Shown here piece after piece: positions 21,116 to 32,200 of a DNA stretch of 64,000 nucleotides. A model generated the notes under the pieces. It did no database searches and had not been told where the DNA came from. It worked only from the letters and a program-made list of their open reading frames with translations. A program made the translations under genes and the position numbers. The stretch's first letter is position 1, and each line of letters begins with the position of its first letter. The DNA lies in the NCBI GenBank assembly GCA_963855995.1, contig OY979716.1:24046283-24110282 (forward strand), given 5' to 3'. The stretch comes from Muricea muricata. Lineage: Eukaryota > Cnidaria > Anthozoa > Malacalcyonacea > Plexauridae.

Positions 21116-22278
21116 ACATACCAAAAGATGCGCCTATTGCGAGCGACATTTGCTTAAACTAGGTTTGCGCAGACTCACTCGGAATTTGGTGTCATTTTAC
21201 TTGCGCAGTTATCTGCCAGATTGGAAAGCTTGTGTCTATGCGGCTGAGCTAGTAGCCGCACAATTTTGATGTACTGTATCTTTACGTAAGTCTTGGGCGC
21301 GAATTGTCAACCGAAATAGATCGTAAAATCGTAACTAAATATAATGTAGACAAGCATTCATAGTTTATGTGTGTTGACCTCGTGTTCTGCGCATTAAATT
21401 AATATATAGCTGATGATCAAACCGTATACAGTCGACTGAGTCGAGCGTGAATGCTGACGCTGTATAAACTCGACAGAGACTAGCCTGTTCAATACATCGA
21501 AACCGTATGACACATATATACACTTAATAACAACAGATCTTTAAGGGCTACAATGCTAATTTCTCTCTGTGTGCAAGTTGCTGCTTAAAATCTTAATAAT
21601 GTGAATAAAATCATACCATGTATAGTTAAATTATCCATGATCATACTACTAAGTATTGTCTGATATGCAAATGCAACACTTACTGGTTTATACAGACTTC
21701 AAAGAAAGAATTCCCGGACGATTTCTCATAGTCATACTGTTTCTTATTATTTTCTCTGTTTGCTGCAACGACAAGTATATAAACTAAGGTAATGCCAATC
21801 AGCAGCCAAAACCTTACAAACGCACAAGACGAGATCATTGTCGAATCTTTCAAGCGCAAAATGACGGGGTCTGATTTGCGCGAAAATTTAAAATTTTCCA
21901 ACTAAAATGACCGCAAAGACCCAGGCCTTCTGAATCCGAGTGTGGATGTTGACATTACGCATGACAAAACGGTGTAACGACGCTTTAAACGCGAGTCGCA
22001 GGCGCATTTACAATATTTTTTATATTAAACAACGCAAAGTCACGCAGCTTCAAGGCGAAAGTGACAGGGTTTTTTTGCAAGTTCTGAAGAAAGGTTTACG
22101 GCAAGAAATACCGCTATATGATTAGGTGTCTAAAGCCGAGTGTGGTTTTTTAGAAAATTGTATATATACCGAGAAATAAGTAATTTTACGAAAAAAAGCC
22201 ATGATTTCATTGCGAGATAGTATTACCCGATGTCACACCTGATACCTTATGACCTAATGTCATTATTTCTTTTGCCAT
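21116..22278. mobile_element. unidentified 1.16-kb insertion in the recombinase
   Basis: Defined by the break in the recombinase frame. Left edge ACATACCAAAAGA and the complement of the right edge ACATGGCAAAAGA are similar, hinting at short inverted ends. No clear target duplication was found. It contains a short minus-strand leader-like frame (21,684-21,838). The class is unknown. Confidence 0.45.
21684..21838 (-). other. possible signal-peptide first exon
   Basis: The minus frame starts MISSCAFVRFWLLIGITLVY, a hydrophobic leader followed by VVAANRENN with a plausible cleavage after Ala. It runs into a consensus donor CCA|GTAAGTG at 21,677-21,683. An upstream in-frame ATG lies at 21,901. 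No further exon was identified, so it could be a captured exon or chance. Confidence 0.25.
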
Positions 22279-22925
22279 GTGTTACAAGGTTTATGAAAGG
22301 AGTGTACAAAAGTACTCCGCCCACGCCTCGTTACAAGACAACTTGGGATGTTCAAGTGGTCCTGACATAACTTTCCTCGTTTTCCGAGGTCTCTGAATTA
22401 CGAGTGAAACCTTTAACACTTAAGACTATCATGTTGGTAGCATTGGTTACTGCACAGCGAGGACAGAGCCTCCACATGCTTGATATAGAATTTATGACTG
22501 AGTTTTCTGATCGTTTTGAATTCACACTGCCAGAGCACGTCAAACAGGGTCGTCCAGGGTACGAACTACCGTCTATTATGCTAAAGGCTTATCCCGCAGA
22601 CCAAAAGCTCTGTGTTTTTGCACACATGAAAGAATATTTGACGAGAACAAGGCCTTTACGGAGGTCCGTAACTGGGGTGTTCATTACACTTGTGAAATCA
22701 TATAAACATGTTTCCAGGGACACAATTTCAAAAGGGATCCGCTCTGTTATGAAAGATGCTGGTGTAGATGTTACACAGTTTAAACCACACAGCACGAGAG
22801 CAGCTGTCAAAGGCAAAAGCAGCAACTGTGCCTATTCGAGAGATCCTGAAAACAGCAGGCTGGTCTTCGTCTCGGTGCTTCGATAGATACTATAATAAAC
22901 CAGTTCAAACGAACAGTTTTTCTGA
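22279..22925 (+). pseudogene. DIRS tyrosine recombinase, catalytic part
   Basis: Resumes with VTRFMKGVY, then TTWDVQVVL. The catalytic Arg lies in TAQRGQSLH (codon at about 22,458), the His-x-x-Arg motif in HSTRAAV (about 22,788-22,800), and the catalytic Tyr region FDRYYNK at about 22,878-22,898. The last lies in another frame, after a shift near 22,810. A stop precedes the open part at about 22,370. It belongs to the DIRS-type recombinase family that replaces integrase. Confidence 0.85.
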
Positions 22926-23128
22926 AGCTGTCCTCTCAGCTAAGTAACGTAACAAAAGTATTGGACATTGTTGGCACGTGAACATTGAACATGACACGTT
23001 CTTGTTAACTGTTTGTGCTGCCAGGAAACCTGGTATTTATTGTAAAGAGTTTCAAGTTTGAGAATTATACATTTATTGTTGTTGTGGTGGGCTCCATGTT
23101 ACCACTCTTGTGAGTGCATGGCTTTAAA

Positions 23129-23170
23129 ATCTCATGGAATTCCTGCTGCTGTGAAAGACGAGATAGAATT
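23129..23170. repeat. right inverted terminal repeat of DIRS element
   Basis: Its reverse complement matches 12,753-12,794 at 41 of 42 positions. Confidence 0.85.
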
Positions 23171-23491
23171 GGTCAATTAAACGAGACTTACCTGTACGTT
23201 GAAGTTTGATTGGAATTCTATCGAGTCTTGAGCAGCAGCAAGGGATTACATGCCCTCCCAAGGTTAACTTATTGATACTCTCATAAGTGTTATTACCCGC
23301 CCTCGGTTGCAAATACTGAGTGGTTCAGTTTAAAACTACTGATATTGCTCTTATTGAGACACTCACACTCGGCTGTCAATACTGGTTATGCGCATGCGTT
23401 TTGCAATTTCATGTAATCCCTTGCTGCTGCTCAAAGCTCGATAGAATTCCAATCAAACTTCAACTTACAGGTAAGTCTCGTTTAATTTGCC
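23171..23491. repeat. 82-bp inverted repeat hairpin at DIRS right end
   Basis: Arms 23,171-23,252 and 23,410-23,491 are near-identical inverted copies around a 157-bp loop. Each contains a version of the DIRS terminal motif (AATTCTATCGAG, GAGCAGCAGCAAGGGATTACA) and, reading outward, a perfect splice-donor consensus CAG|GTAAGT. Together with 23,129-23,170 this makes three terminal-repeat copies, possibly from a second abutting DIRS end. Confidence 0.8.
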
Positions 23492-23763
23492 AATTAACCA
23501 TGAAGAATGGACTGAAAGTGTTAACGACGATCGTAACGCAGAGCTTCCTACTTATGCAGTGATGAAAAGGGGACTTCAAATACGTATAAGTTGTGCTTCG
23601 ATTATCTACATTGAAAGTCGATTATGGCTGGTTTGATTAAAAGGAAACATAGTTTTCGAGAAAAAATCCGTAATCCGTTCAATAAAGAGTGTCAGAGAAG
23701 ATTTGTGCTTGCTTGGTGACATTCGCAAAAAAATCCAGTGTCGCGGTCAGGCTAAGTCTGTTT

Positions 23764-24237
23764 ACAGACCTATTTCTAAAAGAGTAAGGTCTGTTAAGAC
23801 TGGTCGAGAGAAGAATGGGTAATAATTCCGTGTTCTCAGTTCGCGAAATTAAATTTTAATCCAAGCCCTAAATCTTATCAAATTTTCAATCCATCAAAGT
23901 TAAAACATGACAAATAAAATGCTAGTTAGGATTAGGGTTTTGGTTAGGGCTTGGATTAAGATTTATATGAGAACACGGAATTACTACCGAAGAATGAGAG
24001 CGAAGTCAAGTTAAATATGCTAATTATTCTAGGTTTACATTGCAAATATTTGCTTCTAGTGCAATTACTTAAATAGATGTTTTTCAAGAAAAAATAAGCA
24101 TGCTAACGTTAAAGGCATCCAAGCTTTCCAACATGCCAATTGTTGTGCAATGTTATGATGTTGCATAAAACTTGAGATTTAACTTATGTATTGACAAAAA
24201 TTCTTCACAGACCTTAATCATTCCGATTTAGGTCTGT
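23764..24237. repeat. dispersed repeat family, copy 2
   Basis: Same orientation and block order as 5,478-5,762, with palindromic CAGACC...GGTCTG ends. It is longer because it holds a 171-bp MITE and additional sequence after 24,040. Confidence 0.7.
23818..23988. mobile_element. 171-bp MITE with 8-bp target duplication
   Basis: The ends GGTAATAATTCCGTGTTCTC and the complement GGTAGTAATTCCGTGTTCTC are inverted. GAAGAATG flanks both sides (23,810-23,817 and 23,989-23,996) and occurs once at the empty site in copy 1 near 5,540. The inverted arms extend about 50 bp, with TTAATCCAAGCCCTAA-like blocks. An 8-bp duplication fits hAT, P or Merlin type. The interior has telomere-like TTAGGG fragments, probably coincidental. 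Confidence 0.85.
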
Positions 24238-27200
24238 GCACAGGCTTTGAGACCAGCTAGTTTGCCACTTTACTTCAATGTTTATTCAAGCATCGCTGCG
24301 GACAAACAACTAAAATTATGTGGAAATTCCCCGACTGCAGGTCAGTGGTTAAAGTATTGCTAAAAAATGTTATTAGAAGTAGGAATAAATTCCATGTTTG
24401 AGAATTTTGTCCAAGGTGTGCTTTTTTTAGCTTTTAGATACTTTTAGAATGAGTATAATACGGCTTTCATAATAATCATACGGCTTTGTTTGTAAAAAAA
24501 TAGTTTCAACTGCCGATTTTTTTTGTTGTTTCAAATTACAAAGCTTGAATCAAAAGACGTCTGTTGAGGTCAATTGTTTATTTAAAAATCCATTAGAATG
24601 TTTTGCACACTTTATATTGAAGTGGGACAGTTTATAATAGCTTTACTCCTTTGTTAAAACAAAACTTTTTTGGACCACGGTCAAGATATCTTAAAAAGCC
24701 GCCCGCTGCTGTTGCTAATATTACCAGGCATGCACAAAACAATGGAGGTTTTTCTCCAAAAAGTGATACTAATGAATATTCAGGCCATTACCTTCTTTGT
24801 TGCTCTACATGCTCGCATGGCGCAGTTTGAAATTCGCCCTGTTTCTGGTTTTTCTGATGTCAGAAACGAGTCTCCTGGTCATGGTGATACCGCTGATATT
24901 ACCGTGCTAGCCCAGAGCAAAACATTTTAACTCATTTTCTGGACACATATCTTGACAAATTACACCTTTTAAGATGTGTAGTGAAATATCTGAACGGAAA
25001 CAAGATTCTGCGTGAAAGAATTCTCAATCAAATATTTCCAAACCACATATTTTGCCAGAATTTTTACAGATTCATCGCGAAACATACATCGTGCGTGCCG
25101 AGATCAACACAACTTTTAGACTTTCATTTACTTCTTCTTTGAAAAATTTGTGCATATAGACATCAAATAATCAGCAAGGATTGAAGTTTTCAATTGTTTT
25201 CGTAATTTGTCGTAAAATTTTTAACGTCGATTAAACTTAAACTTAAACGGTTTTTAACTGCAGCGGTAACACCAAAGATGCCCATGCGTGGTTGTGGCAA
25301 TCAAAAATTTGTTTTCGGCAGTTTCTATTTTTGGTTGCTCAGTCAACTTGGCCAAGTCAATAAATGGACAAATTCATACCCGCATGTTTGAAATATATTT
25401 ATTTAACATTTGAATACAGAAAATGTTACATACTACAGTGTTTATTTGTTTGTGCGAGTGTAAGAATCAATTCAAATTTATTAAGCATGCAAATTATGAA
25501 CTATTAATAGTTCTTTCTTACAATTTAAACTAATGAAAGAGAAATGGCAATAAAAAGTGTGCTTCGTAAGAAAACATTATGCATTCCGCCATCCTGAACA
25601 CTCATATCTGTTGTTGGATATGCCTGACGTCAGAACTTCATTTTGTATCTTGAAAGAGTCTCTGGTGATTTTTATAAAAAATCAGATATTTTTACTCCTT
25701 CCATGTCTAAATTATAGAACCTGTATCTGCAGTTGTAGAACATCTAGCCAAGTTGGGGCGACTTTTAATTAGATTTAATTCTTGGCAAGATGGCGGGGGT
25801 AGAATGCTTTGTTTTGAAATGTCTCATCATGTTGGAAAACTTTAAAGAACATCTTGTGCAAAATCTCAAGCACAAAATTTTTGCTGCCATTTCCCTTTGA
25901 CTACAAACGTTAACAATAATTCTCAACCTATCAGAACTTTACTGCAGCATTCAGGTCCATATCACTCTGACGTTTTAATTTATTTTGGAATAATATGCAT
26001 GAGGGCTTGAGTTTTGCATGGCTATAATTGTTAATACTTTTGTGACACACTATTTCCAGCAAGACGTGAGGCTGTTTCATTTTAATGCCATGAAAGATTA
26101 GATATAGATTTTGCATATCTTAACATCGTATTGACCAGTTCGGTGTAACAAATACCGCGTCCCATGAGCAAATTCTGTTGTAGGTTTTCATTGACCAAAG
26201 TTGCAAATATTGATAAAACGAAATACTTACATTGCAGGAAGTTTGTATTGGTCTCAATATTTAAACACAAAGACTCATAATGGAGTGTCCTTAGCATATA
26301 TATACACTCGATCCGAGCGTTGTATCCCAATAAAGTTATTGTATCTAGTAAATTATTAGGATTATTACCGTTAGGGTTAGGGTTGGGGTTGGGGTCAGGG
26401 CTCATTTTATATGCATGAAATGACAATTCCAATAAGTTATTGGAATTGTTAAACGTTGTCACCAGTAATCTTATTGGATTACAACGTGCGGATCGGCTGA
26501 AATATATTTCAAGGCGAAACAAGAAAGGTCAAACTAAAATGTATTGATGTTTAAAGATCATTTTTTGCTTATTAATGTAAGATATTTTGCTTTGTTTATT
26601 ATACTGGAGTATTTGATTGGTCACCGTCACGCATCACATCATTGACTGTTTTGTTGGCGTATCGGTTGGGCAGGTCCAGTGGCTTATTTCTCAAATCAGA
26701 TAAAATAAAGATGTCATCAAAAATATTTTAATGCCAAATTGTTCAATCGAGTTTGTAGCAAGTAATTGCATGCGTAATAGATGCCAACACTATGCAACAT
26801 GTAACATGTCTCGAGCGAGAACGTAATCTATACATTCGTATCAAATGTATTTTATAAGTGTTGAAAATATGTTATATTTCTGTGTAGATATGAACAAAAC
26901 GGATCTGAATGCTGCCTGACTCCAATTAGTTTTACGAAAGGAGAAGAACTTATATTTATCGCCGTGCAGAACTACAAATAGTTACATTTTTCACATTTTA
27001 CTGATTCTACGTAAGGTATACAAGTATAGGTTATATATATTGACATGGTAATATTATAATAAATGTGCAAAAAACACAATATATACTTGGAATATTTAAG
27101 TTACATAATCATCAAAACGTAACAACATCACAAAGTTGTATTGCGCGATGTTTTGCTAGCTCACCGACCTTCTTTACGTTTTAGATATGCATTTATAAAT

Positions 27201-28457
27201 GACAACACGACAGCTTTTCCTAAGACAAACCCGCGATAAACTGCCGTTCCATTTTCTAATTAATCGATTTCATTTCTTAATTAATCGATTGACGTAATCA
27301 ATCAAATCCTTCACAATTTCTGTTACAATTTTTAACATGGTAACCGAAGTGTTTAGACAGCACAACTTTTTAAATGAAACATGAAATATTCAAAAATAAT
27401 CGAGGCATTTCAACGAACAAGCCGAGTCCGCGAGCTAAACCGCCTTGGACCATTGATTGATTTTGATTCTTGGCGCGCTGTCTACTAGCAAGGAAACAGT
27501 CAGTCATCGCTCTGTCAAAAATCTAGTTTTCTCCGGGTGCTCCGATTTCGAGCATTACGTTTCGGGTGTTTTGACTTAGGGGCTAAGTATATGAAGGCGA
27601 TTTACCCGTTAAGCGAGTTAAAAACTGCATATATTGAAAGCGAGCCTTTGATCTATATACGCAGTTTTCAAATCGCTTTTATAGCCAGGTAACTAAACTC
27701 CATATGATAAGCGCCTTTATTAATTTCTTGTTTCTCCATATGCCTACTCGAATATGTCTTTACAATTGTGAATTTATGTGCGAGACAGCAAGTGTTGCAC
27801 ATAAATACTCTTCTTGGTCCTCAAAAAAATCAACCACAATATTAAAAAATGCGAGTGCGAACGACTTTTTGAGCACATGGTAACATTTTTAAAAACAAGG
27901 AAAGAAAATATTTTCAATTTTTGCATGGAAATCAAAACCGTGGTTTCATTAAACTAGCTAATAGCAACATTTGGGTTGATTTTTCAGTTTGTGATAATAG
28001 ACAACTATAGGAGTATATTATCTTTGACATAAGTCTCAATTAATTCGTCCGAAAAACAATGAGCAATTTAATTCTTCACGGTAGCCATGCAGGTGTAAGA
28101 ATCATATTTCGCTCGCTACTCTGGTCATGATCGTCCCATGTAATCTGATGTTGCACATTAATACGATTCTATAGAGAAGAGTGTCAAAACGTTGGGTCGT
28201 GTCTGAATTCAACCTGGCTTTACATTCATTTAAACATAACCAGAGCAGCGAACAAAACATGATAAATATATGGATTTTAGACTTCATTCACTATTTTTGC
28301 TAAACTATCACTAAGGTTTTTATTTTGCACGCAGTCACTATGAAATAGGGAACAAAGAAACACGTTCCTCAATAAGCTTTACAAACACCAAGCCTATCAG
28401 AGTACTTCATTTTGCACCAGATATAATGTCTTGGTACAAGGCATTTAAAAAATATTC
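24238..28457. other. 4.2 kb without recognised genes
   Basis: I found no domain-bearing exon, RNA gene or bounded element. Minor items: a short TTAGGG-like run at about 26,365-26,400, a 17-bp direct repeat with TTAATTAATCGATT near 27,255-27,290, and small open frames (24,670-24,930 and 26,082-26,522) without recognisable features. It lies downstream of the EGF-TLDc gene. Confidence 0.4.
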
Positions 28458-28849
28458 ACCGTAAATGATTTAATATACGCCTAGGACGTTTATTGATTAT
28501 TTTGAGTGATTTGAAAGCGGGCATTTATTTAATAAAATACATGTATTCTTACGTACGGAATTTTAACTTTTGTAAGCAAATATATTTCCAACAATTTGAT
28601 TGTGATCTAACATCAACGTAATCAAAGTCAAATATTAAACAGTCCAGCATGTTTGTTCCGCAGGATATGTGCTATCAAATAAATTTTAACTTTTGTTTAT
28701 GCATAAAAAAATCTGTTTGACCACGAAAGGATAAGACATTTATTTAAAATTCGGCTGCGTTTCTTTTTGAGAAGTGCTGATTTAGCCCAGGCGACTATTA
28801 GATAACATGCATTGGAAAAGGCGTGGGCGTTTATTAGATCATTTACGGT
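28458..28849. mobile_element. probable MITE with ACCGTAAATGAT ends
   Basis: Left ACCGTAAATGATTTAATA and the complement of the right end ACCGTAAATGATCTAATA are inverted for about 24 bp. No clear target duplication. It lies immediately beyond the TLDc stop codon and would contribute the 3' UTR of that gene. Confidence 0.5.
28739..28744 (-). terminator. candidate polyadenylation signal of EGF-TLDc gene
   Basis: AATAAA on the minus strand about 160 bp beyond the TLDc stop. Other AATAAA copies occur further on, so the choice is tentative. Confidence 0.3.
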
Positions 28850-28904
28850 ATGGTGCAAGTTTTTGTTAAAATTAGTTACCTTAAGAAGAAGTGTGAGCGG
28901 AGTG

Positions 28905-29248
28905 TTAATTTAAGTAAAGTACTTCCACTTCGGATGGGGTGAAGCGGAAGCTCCCGGCAAGCAGGGAGTTTGTGTTGGCTTCTCCGTAAGTGTAACCATG
29001 TGGGAGTTTGTAGGCGCCACCAAAATATGTGTGGGAGCTTCATCCTGCGTCACTGGCAATGTACAAGTCACCACCCCGAAAGTAACCCCAACCGAGTGTT
29101 GGTCCCATACCAAATATTGGTCCATAACCGTAATTACGGTAAATTGCTCCCTGACCACTCTCATGTTTCAGCGTAGACTTGAAAGGCGCCAGACCATCGT
29201 TATTACGCAGAGAATAAATGAAAGATCCTGGAGCACGCGCATAACCAC
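28905..29248 (-). CDS. TLDc domain, terminal exon (in-frame TGA)
   Basis: The acceptor AG at 29,249-29,250 follows a T-rich tract. The exon reads [47 protein letters not shown], then TGA (29,040-29,042). In the same frame it continues [29 protein letters not shown] and PSEVEVLY, to TAA at 28,905. These are the successive conserved blocks of the C-terminal half of TLDc. Between YGPIFG and GGDLYI an extra ten or so residues ([11 protein letters not shown]) arise from a tandem duplication of about 17 bp. The TGA cuts off the last third of this exon's coding part. The frame remains open on both sides, so the lesion is recent, is recoded, or is an error. Confidence 0.8.
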
Positions 29249-32200
29249 CTGTCAAAAATGTCAAAAACGTGATGGAAATAAATAAATTATTTCATGTTCA
29301 AAAACGACCACTGAGTTTTTAATAGTCTTGCCACAAGTTGCTCGCTAATTGCGCACAGAAACAAAATCGCGCTTAAGCAAGGGCGTAGGAAGGGGGGGGG
29401 GGCACTGGGGGCACGTGCCCCCCCAACTTTTAAAATGATGAGAAAAAGTGCCCTTTTTAAAAGGAAGGTGCCCTTTTTGCATGGCTGACAATAACATTGG
29501 TATGCCTGCCCTTCTGAAAGATACGAGGCTGAATGATTGTTGGTAAAACATTTTGTAAGGTCCCCGTATTTCACTACAGTTCACTGCATTTAAGGGGGTC
29601 CACTACTTAATAATCTCCAAATTTATCAATTTTCAAAATTTGCAGAAGATATTGTTCATGACGTTCTCGAAGCATTTCCAGAATTTGAAACACAAAAATC
29701 ATTTATCAACAGAGAAATTGAGCAAAATGTATGTCTTGTTAGGGTAAATCCATGATTTTACCCTTAACAAAAGGGAGTCTTTCATTGGGTTTGTTGCGCG
29801 CTTTATTGTTTTGCTCCATTGTTTAGCTTAAGCTATTAATATATGCAAAAGAAACATTAAGCTATTTTCTTCGGCTGCTGAAAAGGCCAATTTTCCACAT
29901 TTCAAACACAATAACTCCGTTGATACTCAATATTTAAATGTGAAACTTTCTGATCATGTAGTAACATCCCTTCGCCAGGGGATAAACCTAAAATAAGCGA
30001 TCATTTCTATAATTTAGCAAAGGTACTGCAATGTTGAATGCACAGTTTTAACATTCAAGAATATAATTGTTGATTTCAGAGGTGCTTTTTGCATTGTTAT
30101 GAAATAATTTGGGTTCACTTCCTAGACATTGTCTTTGGTAATAAACAAAAAGTTTTTTCAAGTTTTTAGCATTTATATTTCTTTCAAAATCATGCACACA
30201 AAATTGCTTAAATTTAAGCCGAGAAGACACTCTATTTTGGTAACTATGGCAACAATAACACTTAACAACACATTTTTCAAGACAGAAAAGCAAGCGTAAC
30301 AACATAGTTAACTATAGTCTGATAAAATTAGAAACGAAAAATAATTATTTTTTAGTAGTGGACCCCCTTAAGGCTTTTAGATGGGGTTTTCTTACCCCTG
30401 GCGATTTTCACATTAATACAAATAGGTGCATGAATTACAGGCACTCACTATTTAACAATTTCAAAGACAATTGCGTTGTCTAGCCACCGTAAATGAATTT
30501 TCTTGAAGGTGCCCTTTTTTTATGAAAAAGTGCTCCTGAAAGCCAGAGCCCCCCAACTTTAACTTGCTTCTTACGCCCGCTGCGCTTAAGAGATGAGGGA
30601 GCGAGCGACTTGTGTCACTGGCAAGGTTTGAAACCTTATTAACTATTTTGGCGCGAAAACCAATTAAAATTATGCAGAGGTTAACTATGTCAATCTCGCC
30701 GTTTTGAGCTTTAAATTGTCGATTACATACTGTAAGGCTTGTTTCATTTTCAAATCAATCCCATCTAAAGTCGTATATATGATATTTTTCACAAAACGGC
30801 GTTAAGAATACATTATAATAATTAGAGAGGTTCAGATTTCGCTTCCAATACCTCTACTGCTACCTAAACCTAACTTTCACCCAATCAGATGTGTTGTACC
30901 TACCCGATTAAGCAATCAAATTGTTTAAAAATCGGGAAAAGGTAGCCATAGTGGTAGAGGAAGACAATACTGAACCTCTCCATTAGCTGAAAATGACATC
31001 ACCGGAGCATTTTTGCCCCGTTGAATTTGGCGCGCTTGGAAGTGACACAAGTCGCTAATGTTTCACAGTTAACGAGATATATGTAAACAGGTTTTCTGTT
31101 TGGTCGGTATTATACGAGAAAACACAATCACTTCATGAAATATATCTCCGTAAAAACCGGCTCCCGCAATCATTGCTGTCCACATTAGGGAATCTAATCC
31201 CAAGACATATTCACTAGCCATGCTCGCGTCTTTTCTATGAATATTAATTTCCGTACACCAGTCGTAATCTTCAGTAAAATGCTCAACGTAAGGCGACATT
31301 AAATGTTAGTATGGAATAGGTATGAATTCATATAGTTTACTGACTATAATAATATTGCAATGAGAACGTATCGGGATTTTTGGTCGTTCAATGTTCATAG
31401 AAAAGAAATTTATTTTTATTTATTTATTTATTGCTAATTTTTTTAAAAAAAAGAAAACAACTGTAACTCTAAATAAACATAGAGTAAGTAACCTTCGATG
31501 AGACTCTGACCTGGCATTCTCACGTAGATCGTATAACTAAGAAAGTAAACAAGGGTTTTCATGTCCTCAGACGTTTACGTGAGTTCGCAGACCTGAAAAC
31601 TCTTGTTATGGTATACGTAAAACTCTGATCCAGCCACACTTTGACTATTGTTCACAAATATGGGGCTGCCTTGGAGTGCCATTGCAAAATAAATTACAGC
31701 GTCTGCAAAATAGGGAAGGGCGTATTATTACTAAGCGCGGTTATGACTACAGATCAGCAGACATACTTAATGACTTAGAATTAGCTAATCTAAGTACAAA
31801 ACGAAATAATCAATTATGTGCTACAATGTACTAGATAAATAATAGGATGGTACCTGACTTTTTAATTGATCTTTTCACTAAAACAAATATAGTTCATGGT
31901 CATGAAACTAGACAGGCCAAATTTAATTTGTGCCTCCTAAACCAAATACGAATTTTGGGAAAAAATCATTTTCCTATAGAGGGGCTGGGGCATGGAACAA
32001 TTTAACATCTCATCAAAAAAGCTCTACAAATTTGAAATCCTTCAAAAATTGTTTTTGATATCTTTAAATATTGTGTAACCAGTGTGATTCTCGTCTTTCC
32101 GTCTTTCTCTATATCCTTTTACATAAATTATTATTATAATTTTTGTAATTTACCTATTATATTTGCTTGTAAGTATTTTAGTGCACGGCCTATTGGAAGG

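Noticed and set aside
26365-26400. Telomere-like TTAGGG repeats
   Set aside because: Only a few imperfect units. Too short for an interstitial telomere or a chromosome end.
26082-26522. 146-codon minus-strand frame with an NPNPNPN stretch
   Set aside because: The NP repeat is just a translation of the short TTAGGG-like run. No domain or splice context.
29040-29042. TGA in TLDc as a selenocysteine codon
   Set aside because: No selenocysteine precedent in this domain that I know of, and no insertion element was identified. Decay or error is simpler.
31069-31299. Minus-strand 76-codon frame near the LINE fragment
   Set aside because: Reads somewhat protein-like but has no motif or splice context and does not fit the TLDc exon phases.
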